A DNA stretch of 6,545 bases, from contig JARDZO010000298.1 in assembly GCA_029240815.1 (NCBI GenBank), positions 1-6,545 of the forward strand, given 5' to 3'. The first letter of the stretch is position 1. Each line of letters opens with the position of its first letter. Below the pieces are notes generated by a model, which worked only from the letters and a program-made list of their open reading frames with translations, had not been told where the DNA came from and ran no database searches. Shown piece by piece: positions 1 through 6,449 of the stretch. This DNA is from Brevibacillus sp. (GTDB taxonomy: Bacteria; Bacillota; Bacilli; Brevibacillales; Brevibacillaceae). The translations under genes and the position numbers were made by a program.

Positions 1-2
1 TC

Positions 3-944
3 CTGGCTGAAAAGCTGAGCCGCCTGTCTGGATTGGATCAAGCATTCTTTTGCAACAGTGGGGCCGAGGCGAACGAAGGGCTGATCAAGATCGCTCGCCG
101 CTACGCACAAAAAGTAAAAGGAACGGATCGCTTTGAAATCATTACATTTGAGCAATCCTTCCACGGACGGACACTGGCGACTCTAACGGCTACCGGACAA
201 GATAAGGTAAAAGACGGATTTGCTCCACTGCCGCAAGGTTTTGTCACAGTACCATACAATGATTTGGAAGCAGTAAAGGCAGCAATCACGGATAAGACCT
301 GCGCGATCATGCTGGAATTGATCCAGGGCGAGGGTGGCGTGCATCCTGCTGAAGAGGCGTGGGTAAAAGCACTGCGTGAATTGTGCGATACGCATGGCCT
401 GCTCCTGCTGGTCGATGAGATTCAGACAGGCATCGGTCGAACTGGCTCCTGGTTCGCTTTCCAACAGTACGGAGTGAAACCAGATGCGATCTCGCTGGCC
501 AAAGGCTTGGGAAGCGGCTTCCCGATCGGAGCAGTCGTGGCAACCAAGGAAGCAGCGGAAGCCTTCGCTCCAGGAACACACGGAACCACATTTGGCGGGA
601 ACCCATTGGCGACAACGGCGGGTATAGCGACTCTCGATACAATGGAAGAGGATAACATTCTGGGTCAAGTAGCGAAGATTCACTCGATGATTATCCAAGA
701 GCTGGAGCAGCTCAAAGCCGCACATCCTGACAAAGTGGTAACCGTACGCGGAAAAGGCTTGCTGCTAGGTGTAGAACTGTCGATTCCAGCAGCGGCTGCC
801 GTCACCTATGCTCGTGAACAAAAAGGCGTCATCTTGCTGACAGCAGGACCAAATGTCGTCCGTCTGCTCCCGTCTTTCATCACCACAGAAGCGGAAGTGA
901 AGCAGGCAGTAGCAGCTCTCGGCGAAGGGCTGTCGCAGTCGTAA
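3..944 (+). CDS. argD: Acetylornithine aminotransferase, 5'-truncated by the window edge
   Basis: This is a PLP-dependent class III aminotransferase. It converts N-acetylglutamate 5-semialdehyde plus glutamate to N-acetylornithine in the cytoplasmic arginine pathway. The frame is open from base 3 with no stop, and TAA is at 942-944. The 313 codons present compare with about 385-400 for the family, so roughly 75-90 N-terminal residues lie upstream. Visible motifs in order: FCNSGAEANE near the start, FHGRT, LIQGEGG, DEIQTGIGRTG (the Asp at 414-416 should contact the PLP pyridine nitrogen), LAKGLGSGFPIGA (the Lys at 501-503 is the expected Schiff-base lysine) and HGTTFGGNPLA. The TTG at 33 lies inside the conserved fold and is not the start. 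Other class III aminotransferases, such as ornithine or succinylornithine aminotransferase, share these motifs. The carAB-argF context makes ArgD much the best call. A hairpin follows 24 bp after the stop. Confidence 0.95.
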   Translation: MAEKLSRLSGLDQAFFCNSGAEANEGLIKIARRYAQKVKGTDRFEIITFEQSFHGRTLATLTATGQDKVKDGFAPLPQGFVTVPYNDLEAVKAAITDKTCAIMLELIQGEGGVHPAEEAWVKALRELCDTHGLLLLVDEIQTGIGRTGSWFAFQQYGVKPDAISLAKGLGSGFPIGAVVATKEAAEAFAPGTHGTTFGGNPLATTAGIATLDTMEEDNILGQVAKIHSMIIQELEQLKAAHPDKVVTVRGKGLLLGVELSIPAAAAVTYAREQKGVILLTAGPNVVRLLPSFITTEAEVKQAVAALGEGLSQS

Positions 945-967
945 GAAGCAAATATTGTGTGCATTGG

Positions 968-1012
968 AAAAATGCAACGAGTGGGAAAGGACAAAAAACT
1001 CGTTGCATTTTT
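968..1012 (+). terminator. Candidate intrinsic terminator or regulatory hairpin after argD
   Basis: A perfect 14-bp inverted repeat pairs 968-981 (AAAAATGCAACGAG) with 999-1012 (CTCGTTGCATTTTT), with a 17-base purine-rich loop at 982-998. The right arm ends in five T's, as in a rho-independent terminator. The GC-containing core is GCAACGAG. The loop is unusually long and the stem is only moderately GC-rich, so termination may be partial. In the B. subtilis arrangement argD reads through into carA, so this hairpin could reduce rather than abolish read-through. A -35-like hexamer lies in the loop and a -10-like hexamer starts on the last T of the stem. Confidence 0.7.
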
Positions 1013-1017
1013 ATAAT
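988..1017 (+). promoter_or_regulatory. Candidate sigma-A promoter for carA (first option)
   Basis: A perfect -10 hexamer TATAAT lies at 1012-1017, preceded after an 18-bp spacer by AGGACA at 988-993, which matches 4 of 6 bases of TTGACA. Transcription would begin around 1023-1025, at the edge of the ARG-box-like palindrome, so a repressor bound there would block initiation. The -35 element sits in the loop of the preceding hairpin. This is inferred from consensus only. Confidence 0.5.
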
Positions 1018-1031
1018 CACGAATGTATATT
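1003..1031 (+). promoter_or_regulatory. Alternative sigma-A promoter for carA (second option)
   Basis: TTGCAT at 1003-1008 (3 of 6 to TTGACA) is followed after exactly 17 bp by TATATT at 1026-1031 (5 of 6 to TATAAT). The -35 lies in the descending arm of the hairpin, and the -10 lies wholly inside the ARG-box-like palindrome. It competes with the AGGACA/TATAAT pair as the real promoter. Either would be occluded by ArgR. Start-site mapping would separate them. Confidence 0.35.
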
Positions 1032-1039
1032 AATACAAA
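1022..1039 (+). promoter_or_regulatory. ARG box (ArgR/AhrC operator candidate), strong site
   Basis: The 14-bp core TGTATATTAATACA at 1024-1037 has symmetric arms TGTAT and ATACA around a 4-base AT centre. It matches 12 of 14 positions of the ARG-box core TGAATWWWWATTCA; the two mismatches are symmetric. Against the B. subtilis form CATGAATAAAAATKCAAK it matches 12 of 18. It lies just upstream of carA and over the predicted start site, where the arginine repressor would be expected to act. Confidence 0.6.
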
Positions 1040-1041
1040 GA

Positions 1042-1059
1042 GTTGCATAAATTCTCGTT
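1042..1059 (+). promoter_or_regulatory. Second, weaker ARG-box-like site
   Basis: The core TGCATAAATTCTCG at 1044-1057 matches about 10 of 14 positions of TGAATWWWWATTCA. The left half (TGCAT plus the AT-rich centre) is good and the right half is poor. Its main support is spacing: as 18-bp boxes, this site and the one at 1022-1039 are 2 bp apart, close to the tandem spacing known for ArgR operators. Alone it would be weak. Confidence 0.35.
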
Positions 1060-1073
1060 AAGTGTGCCCTTTT

Positions 1074-1082
1074 GGAGAGGAG
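1074..1082 (+). promoter_or_regulatory. Ribosome binding site of carA
   Basis: GGAGAGGAG is a strong anti-16S match, but it lies 12 bases before the ATG at 1095, longer than the usual 6-9. The in-frame triplet directly before the ATG (1092-1094) is a TAG stop, so no start further upstream in this frame is possible. The ATG is therefore the best start despite the spacing. Confidence 0.65.
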
Positions 1083-1094
1083 TGGCTTTCATAG

Positions 1095-2201
1095 ATGAGT
1101 AGAGAGAAAAAAGAAATAGGTGTAGGTTATCTCACGCTGGAGAGCGGAGAAGTGTTCACAGGAACCTTGTATGGTGCCCCGATTACCGGCTTTGGCGAAG
1201 TGGTTTTTCATACAGGAATGACAGGTTATCAAGAAGTGATGACAGATCCCTCCTTTGCAGGGCAGATCGTTACGTTCACATATCCATTGATCGGGAATTA
1301 CGGGATCAACGAAAGAGATTACGAAGCAGCGCAACCAGCTTTGACTGGAATGATTGTTAGCGAACTGAACATGGAACCGAGCCATTACGAATCAACCAAA
1401 ACATTGGCGGAAGCAGCTGAGGACTTTGGCTTTCCGATTCTGGCTGGCATCGACACGCGGACGATTACCAAGCGGGTTCGTCAAAACGGCCCTGTGTTCG
1501 GAGTCATGTCCGATCGTCCACTCGAGGTGGAGGAAGTCGTAGCCATGCGTTACAAGCACGCCAAAAAATCGCTCGTGGCAAACGTATCCAGCCAACAAAT
1601 CGAGCGTTATCCAGGAACAGGAGAGCATGTCGTACTGGTCGACCTGGGCATGAAGCACTCAATCCTGGATTCGTTGCTCGAAATGGGATGCCGCGTAACG
1701 GTGGTTCCGTTCGACACGACGTTTGCTCAGATCAAGGCACTGCAGCCAGACGGCCTGATGTTCTCCAATGGCCCTGGCGACCCGGAGCACTTGCTTGCCT
1801 ATTGCAGTGAATGGCGCAAAGCGGTGGAGCAGTACCCGACTTTAGGCATTTGCCTGGGGCATCAGGTGCTGGCTCTCATGTACGGCGGCAAGACCGAAAA
1901 GCTCGCTTATGGCCACCGCGGCAGCAACCATCCTGTCAAAGAGCTTACAACCGGTAAAGTGTACCTGACTTCACAGAATCACGGGTACGTAGTCAAAGAA
2001 GAGGCGCTGGATAAGCGATACCTGGCTGTGTCCTATCGCAACGTCAACGATGGATCGGTCGAAGGACTCCGTCATCTCAGCCTGCCCGTTTTCAGTGTGC
2101 AATTCCATCCGGAGGCACATCCCGGACCTAGCGATACCTCTCACATTTTCCACCAATTCTTGCAGTCGATGCGCGTAGTAGGAGCGAAGAATTATGCCTA
2201 A
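1095..2201 (+). CDS. carA: Carbamoyl phosphate synthetase small (glutaminase) subunit, arginine-type
   Basis: The subunit hydrolyses glutamine and channels ammonia to CarB for carbamoyl phosphate synthesis. It has 368 residues, typical for the family (about 350-380). The N-terminal CPSase small-chain domain covers roughly residues 12-150, with GEVVFHTGMTGYQE at 34-47 and TYPLIGNYGIN at 62-72. A class I glutamine amidotransferase domain covers about 178-358: SNGPGDP at 224-230, GICLGHQ at 251-257 with nucleophile Cys253, and QFHPE at 336-340 giving His338 and Glu340 of the triad. All catalytic residues are present. The first 11 or so residues (MSREKKEIGVG) precede the usual family start, but a stop codon immediately upstream and the lack of an internal ATG support this start. 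The gene ends in an 8-bp overlap with carB, which implies translational coupling. Linkage to argD and argF marks it as CarA rather than the pyrimidine paralogue PyrAA. Confidence 0.96.
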   Translation: MSREKKEIGVGYLTLESGEVFTGTLYGAPITGFGEVVFHTGMTGYQEVMTDPSFAGQIVTFTYPLIGNYGINERDYEAAQPALTGMIVSELNMEPSHYESTKTLAEAAEDFGFPILAGIDTRTITKRVRQNGPVFGVMSDRPLEVEEVVAMRYKHAKKSLVANVSSQQIERYPGTGEHVVLVDLGMKHSILDSLLEMGCRVTVVPFDTTFAQIKALQPDGLMFSNGPGDPEHLLAYCSEWRKAVEQYPTLGICLGHQVLALMYGGKTEKLAYGHRGSNHPVKELTTGKVYLTSQNHGYVVKEEALDKRYLAVSYRNVNDGSVEGLRHLSLPVFSVQFHPEAHPGPSDTSHIFHQFLQSMRVVGAKNYA

Positions 2202-5200
2202 ATTGTCCCACATCCAAAAAGTATTGGTTATCGGTTCAGGCCCGATCGTCATCGGTCAGGCAGCAGAATTTGACTATGCGGGCGCACAAGCATGCCTCTC
2301 TCTGAAGGAAGCAGGCGTGCAAGTCGTCCTGGTGAATAATAATCCGGCTACGATCATGACAGATGAGCAAGTAGCCGACAAAGTATATCTGGAGCCGCTG
2401 ACAGTGGAATCCGTGACAGCGATTATCGCGAAGGAGCGTCCAGACGGCCTCTTGCCCACTCTGGGCGGTCAAACCGGTCTGAATCTGGCTGTTTCCTTAT
2501 CAGAAGCGGGTGTTCTCGAAAAGTACAACGTAGAACTGTTGGGTACACCGCTCGCTGCTATTCAAAACGGGGAAGACCGTGAGCTGTTCAAGCAACTGAT
2601 GCAACAAATCGGCGAGCCTGTCCCTGAAAGTGACACGGTGGAATCCGTGGAAGCAGCGATTGCTTTCGCCAATTCCATTGGCTATCCCGTTATTGTGCGC
2701 CCTGCCTACACCTTGGGTGGTGCAGGCGGTGGGATCGCCGAAGATGAAGTGACTCTGCGTAAAGTGGCTGCAGGCGGTATCGCTGCAAGTCCGATCGGCC
2801 AAGTATTGATCGAGCGCAGTGTAAAAGGCTGGAAGGAAATCGAGTACGAAGTCATGCGGGATGCCAATGACACCTGCATTATCGTTTGTAATATGGAAAA
2901 CCTGGATCCGGTCGGAATTCATACGGGAGACAGTATCGTCGTAGCTCCTTCCCAGACATTGACTGACCGCCAATATCAAATGCTGCGCAGCGTTTCCACC
3001 AAAGTGATCCGTTCCTTGGGCGTCGTCGGCGGCTGCAACATTCAGTTCGCTCTGGATCCTCATTCTGATCGTTACGTCCTGATTGAGGTAAACCCGCGCG
3101 TGAGCCGTTCCAGTGCACTTGCTTCCAAAGCAACAGGCTATCCGATTGCTCGTATCGCAGCGAAACTGGCTCTCGGCTACGGCTTGGATGAGGTGCTGAA
3201 CCCGATTACGGGGTATACGTACGCAAGCTTTGAACCGGCGTTGGACTACATCGTGGTCAAAATCCCGCGCTTCCCGTTTGACAAGTTTCCATTGGCTGAC
3301 CGCAAGCTGGGCACGCAGATGAAAGCGACAGGAGAGGTCATGTCGATCGCACGCAATTTGGAAGCGGGACTTTTGAAGGCAGTGCGTTCCCTTGAGCAAG
3401 GGTGCACACATTTATCACGCCCTGAGCTTGCTGCTTGGTCCCGTGAGGAGATTTCCCGCTCTCTGGAGGAAGCTACAGACATTCGCTTATTTGTATTTGC
3501 TGAGGCAATCCGCAAGGGCTTCACGGAGCAAGAGCTGCACAGTCTGACGGGCGTTGATCCGTTCTTCCTGCGCAGTCTCCGCAAGATCATTGATCTCGAA
3601 GTAGAACTGGCTTGCTGCGAAGGCAACGAGCTGCCGATGGATTTGCTCATGGAAGCAAAACGTCGCGGCTTCGCTGATGAAACGATTGCATCACTGGCAG
3701 GCCGCACACCAGCAGATATCAAAGGGTTGCGCCAACAGGCAGGAATTACACCAACCTACAAAATCGTAGATACATGCGCGGCAGAGTTTGACGCGCAAAC
3801 ACCTTACTACTATTCCGACTGGCAAGGCGTCGATGAAGTTGCTACCTTGGCTGGTCGCAAAGTGATGGTACTCGGCTCCGGCCCGATCCGTATCGGACAA
3901 GGGATTGAATTTGACTACTGCTCCGTTCATGCCGCCAAATCGCTGCAAAAGAACGGCATCGCCGCAGTTGTCGTAAACAATAACCCGGAAACAGTGAGTA
4001 CGGACTATGAAACAGCAGACCATCTGTACTTTGAACCACTGCATGCAGAAGACGTGCTGCATATCGCTGAGCGCGAGCAGGTAGAGGGTGTGATGGTGCA
4101 ATTCGGTGGCCAAACAGCCATCAACCTCGCTGCCAAGCTGGAAAACGCGGGCCTGAAAGTAATGGGAACGTCTTTGTCAGCCATCGAGCGTGCAGAAGAT
4201 CGCGAGCTGTTCTATGAAATGCTGCGCAAGCTGGACATCCCGCATATTCCGGGGAGAGGCGTTTCCTCCCTGGAGGATGCTACCGCCATCGCGGAAGAAA
4301 TCGGCTTCCCTGTTTTGATGCGCCCATCGTACGTAATCGGTGGCCAAGGCATGGTCGTTGTGCACGATCTCGAGGAGCTGGCTGCTACGATCAACGATTG
4401 GTTGAACCATCCGGATAGCAAAACGTTCTTCCCGTTGCTGGTGGATAAATACGTTCCAGGCAGCGAAGCAGAAGTGGATGCAGTCTGCGACGGAGAAAGC
4501 GTCATTATTCCAGGAATCTTCCAGCATGTCGAAAAAGCGGGCATACACTCCGGGGATAGCGTTGCTCTGTTCCCCGCGCCAGGTCTGTCTGACGAAATCA
4601 AGCAAAAGATCGCGAGCTACACCGAAGCGATCGCGAAAGAAATGGGTGCTGTCGGCTTAATCAATATTCAGTTTGTAATCGATGGCAGCACAGTATATGT
4701 CCTGGAAGTGAATCCACGTGCATCCCGTACCGTTCCGATTACGAGTAAAGTAACGGGCATCCCGATGGTTCAACTGGCTGTTCAAGCACAACTGGGTGGA
4801 AAGCTGGTGGATATGGGATATGGAACAGGCTTACTGCCGGATATCCTGTTTGCTGTCGTGAAAGCTCCTGTGTTCTCGACTGTGAAGCTAAATGGTGTCG
4901 ATCCTGTATTGGGACCAGAAATGAAATCTACAGGTGAAGTGCTCGGCTTGGGCCGCTCCTTTGCAGAAGCGGCAGGCAAGGCATTCGCGTTTAAAGATCA
5001 TTTTTACGGTGATTGGCAAGCGGGCCATCTGGTCATCGTGTCACTGAAAGACGGTGACAAGCAGGAGGACGTCAGCAAGACCCTTGCGCAGCTCCAATCC
5101 GAGGGTGCGGTTCTGGTGGCAACATCAGGTACAGCAGCCTGGCTGCAAACGAACGGGGTAGCTGTCAGCCATGTGATTGAAAATGAACTGAAGCTAATCG

Positions 5201-5436
5201 AACTGCTGCAAAAGGAAAAAGCAGCTTTTGCGTTGATTACAGCGACAATCGGAAACCGTCAAGGCCGTACAGGTTTCGCGCTCCGTGGTCGTCTGGTGCA
5301 ACACGGTGTACCGCTATTTTCCGCTGTCGAAACATTTGATTTGTACGTGAAATCCATTCTGGAGAAAAGAGGTGGCTCGCATGCAGCCAGTGAAGATATT
5401 GGAACACTTACCAAACTTGCCGCTCAGCAAGCATAA
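2194..5436 (+). CDS. carB: Carbamoyl phosphate synthetase large subunit, arginine-type
   Basis: The subunit uses two ATP, bicarbonate and ammonia from CarA to make carbamoyl phosphate. It has 1080 residues, against 1073 in E. coli. Domains: first ATP-grasp half about 1-400 (GSGPIVIGQ 14-22, Arg129, Arg169, Glu298 and Asn300 in EVNPRVSR); oligomerisation domain about 401-550; second ATP-grasp half about 551-935 (GSGPIRIGQ 561-569, Arg670, Arg710, Glu838 and Asn840 in EVNPRASR); MGS-like effector domain about 940-1062. The internal duplication is plain. The effector domain keeps Lys956, Thr977 and Thr980, near E. coli Lys954, Thr974 and Thr977. It has no obvious counterpart of the UMP/IMP-contacting Lys993, which fits an arginine-dedicated enzyme. 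The ATG has a GGAG at 2181-2184, 9 bases upstream and inside carA. The last 18 codons overlap argF and encode a tail beyond the domain core. The PyrAB paralogue is less likely because of the arg context. Confidence 0.96.
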   Translation: MPKLSHIQKVLVIGSGPIVIGQAAEFDYAGAQACLSLKEAGVQVVLVNNNPATIMTDEQVADKVYLEPLTVESVTAIIAKERPDGLLPTLGGQTGLNLAVSLSEAGVLEKYNVELLGTPLAAIQNGEDRELFKQLMQQIGEPVPESDTVESVEAAIAFANSIGYPVIVRPAYTLGGAGGGIAEDEVTLRKVAAGGIAASPIGQVLIERSVKGWKEIEYEVMRDANDTCIIVCNMENLDPVGIHTGDSIVVAPSQTLTDRQYQMLRSVSTKVIRSLGVVGGCNIQFALDPHSDRYVLIEVNPRVSRSSALASKATGYPIARIAAKLALGYGLDEVLNPITGYTYASFEPALDYIVVKIPRFPFDKFPLADRKLGTQMKATGEVMSIARNLEAGLLKAVRSLEQGCTHLSRPELAAWSREEISRSLEEATDIRLFVFAEAIRKGFTEQELHSLTGVDPFFLRSLRKIIDLEVELACCEGNELPMDLLMEAKRRGFADETIASLAGRTPADIKGLRQQAGITPTYKIVDTCAAEFDAQTPYYYSDWQGVDEVATLAGRKVMVLGSGPIRIGQGIEFDYCSVHAAKSLQKNGIAAVVVNNNPETVSTDYETADHLYFEPLHAEDVLHIAEREQVEGVMVQFGGQTAINLAAKLENAGLKVMGTSLSAIERAEDRELFYEMLRKLDIPHIPGRGVSSLEDATAIAEEIGFPVLMRPSYVIGGQGMVVVHDLEELAATINDWLNHPDSKTFFPLLVDKYVPGSEAEVDAVCDGESVIIPGIFQHVEKAGIHSGDSVALFPAPGLSDEIKQKIASYTEAIAKEMGAVGLINIQFVIDGSTVYVLEVNPRASRTVPITSKVTGIPMVQLAVQAQLGGKLVDMGYGTGLLPDILFAVVKAPVFSTVKLNGVDPVLGPEMKSTGEVLGLGRSFAEAAGKAFAFKDHFYGDWQAGHLVIVSLKDGDKQEDVSKTLAQLQSEGAVLVATSGTAAWLQTNGVAVSHVIENELKLIELLQKEKAAFALITATIGNRQGRTGFALRGRLVQHGVPLFSAVETFDLYVKSILEKRGGSHAASEDIGTLTKLAAQQA
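5368..5375 (+). promoter_or_regulatory. Ribosome binding site of argF, inside carB
   Basis: AGAGGTGG, a good match to AGGAGGTG, ends 5 bases before the ATG at 5381 and favours that codon. An in-frame GTG at 5372 could instead use GGAG at 5361-5364 with a 7-base spacer and would add three residues (start, Ala, Arg). The GTG lies within the better Shine-Dalgarno sequence, so I prefer the ATG. Confidence 0.65.
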
Positions 5437-6352
5437 AGGAAAAGATCTGCTCAGAATCGACGAGTTCAACGGAGAAGAATTGATGGAGCTGCTGCATCTG
5501 GCTGCCCACATCAAACAACTGCAAAAGCTGGGACAGCCGTTCCAGCCGCTGCAAGGCAAGACGCTCGGTATGATTTTCGACAAGGCTTCGACACGCACGC
5601 GTGTGTCTTTTGAAGTAGGGATGTATCAGCTGGGGGGCATGGGTATGTTCCTCAGCGGGAAAGAACTGCAGCTGGGACGCGGCGAGCCCATCAGCGATAC
5701 AGCCAAAGTGCTCTCCCGTTATGTCGATGCGATCATGATCCGTACATTCTCTCACTCTTATGTAGAAGAGTTGGCAGAGCATGCATCCATCCCGATCATC
5801 AACGGACTGACAGATCTCTATCACCCTTGCCAGGCGCTGGCTGACATGCTCACGATCTGGGAGCATAAAGGAAAGCTCCAAGGGATCAAGCTGGCTTACG
5901 TCGGCGACGGAAACAACGTAGCCAATTCGCTGGTACTGGCAGCTGTCCTGCTGGGCATGGACGTACGTGTGGCTACTCCGGCTGGTTATGAAATGGACAG
6001 TGCAATCGTACAGAAAGCAAACGAATATGCACAGCAGAGCGGCGGCAAAATGATGGTGACCACAGATCCGGCCGAAGCAGTAGCAGACGCGGATGCGGTA
6101 TACACGGACGTATGGACCAGCATGGGCTTTGAAGCAGAGAACGAAGTGAGAATGAAGGCATTCGAAAACTATCAGGTAAACGAAAATCTGGTAGCTCACG
6201 CGGATCCAAACTACCTTTTCTTGCACTGCTTGCCAGCTCATCGCGGGGAAGAAGTGACCGCAGGTGTGATCGATGGAGCGCGTTCCTTCATTTTTGATCA
6301 GGCAGAAAACCGCCTCCATGCTCAGAAAGCGATTTTGGCAGCTCTCGTGTGA
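5381..6352 (+). CDS. argF: Ornithine carbamoyltransferase, anabolic
   Basis: The enzyme condenses ornithine with carbamoyl phosphate to citrulline in the cytoplasm, normally as a trimer. From the ATG it has 323 residues (B. subtilis ArgF is about 319). The carbamoyl phosphate domain carries STRTR at 70-74 and HPCQ at 148-151. The ornithine domain carries DGNNVANSL at 176-184, the SMG loop at 247-249 and HCLPAHR at 282-288 with Cys283. All are the expected motifs of ornithine rather than aspartate carbamoyltransferase. The first 19 or so residues, before GKDLL, form a variable leader encoded in the overlap with carB. Position directly after carAB places it in arginine synthesis; arcB of the deiminase pathway would normally sit with arcA and arcC. 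No convincing terminator follows. Expression is probably coupled to carB and driven from the promoter upstream of carA, from argD read-through, or both. Confidence 0.96.
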   Translation: MQPVKILEHLPNLPLSKHKGKDLLRIDEFNGEELMELLHLAAHIKQLQKLGQPFQPLQGKTLGMIFDKASTRTRVSFEVGMYQLGGMGMFLSGKELQLGRGEPISDTAKVLSRYVDAIMIRTFSHSYVEELAEHASIPIINGLTDLYHPCQALADMLTIWEHKGKLQGIKLAYVGDGNNVANSLVLAAVLLGMDVRVATPAGYEMDSAIVQKANEYAQQSGGKMMVTTDPAEAVADADAVYTDVWTSMGFEAENEVRMKAFENYQVNENLVAHADPNYLFLHCLPAHRGEEVTAGVIDGARSFIFDQAENRLHAQKAILAALV

Positions 6353-6413
6353 AGATAGTGCTGGTTCTTTAGAACTATTTAGGAATTAAATCTAATAGAC
6401 TATGAATATATGA

Positions 6414-6443
6414 TTGCCGAATTTTGTCACTTATGTGTAAAAT
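6414..6443 (+). promoter_or_regulatory. Candidate promoter downstream of argF
   Basis: TTGCCG at 6414-6419 (4 of 6 to TTGACA) and TAAAAT at 6438-6443 (5 of 6 to TATAAT) are 18 bp apart. The surrounding DNA is markedly more AT-rich than the genes. Transcription would begin near 6449-6452 and run into the inverted-repeat-rich sequence at the right edge. TTGTCA at 6424-6429 is an alternative -35, but it lacks a well-spaced -10. This is a consensus-only call. Confidence 0.35.
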
Positions 6444-6449
6444 ATAGGT

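Noticed and set aside
33..35. TTG as the start of argD
   Set aside because: The same frame is open up to the window edge, and the conserved FCNSGAEANE motif follows only 5 codons later, so this is an internal Leu codon of a truncated gene.
183..725. 180-codon minus-strand frame inside argD
   Set aside because: It is a shadow of the aminotransferase gene, with no family-like motifs and no ribosome binding site that I could support.
2500..3411. 303-codon open frame on the minus strand inside carB
   Set aside because: It lies wholly antisense to the conserved first ATP-grasp half of CarB, has no recognisable family motifs, and is explained by the codon bias of the gene on the other strand.
5372..5374. 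GTG as the argF start
   Set aside because: It sits inside the best Shine-Dalgarno sequence (5368-5375), and the ATG at 5381 is better placed. It remains possible but is second choice.
2194..5436. Internal repeat in carB as a recent duplication or assembly artefact
   Set aside because: The two halves are the ancient homologous ATP-grasp halves found in all CarB proteins, and they are diverged in sequence.
1095..5436. pyrAA/pyrAB (pyrimidine) identity for the synthetase genes
   Set aside because: They are flanked by argD and argF, with an ARG-box-like operator upstream and no pyr genes or PyrR-type leader visible.
5408..6319. 303-codon open frame on the minus strand inside argF
   Set aside because: It is antisense to a fully motif-supported ornithine carbamoyltransferase. 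Its translation is rich in Cys, His and Phe without domain-like patterns, typical of a shadow frame.
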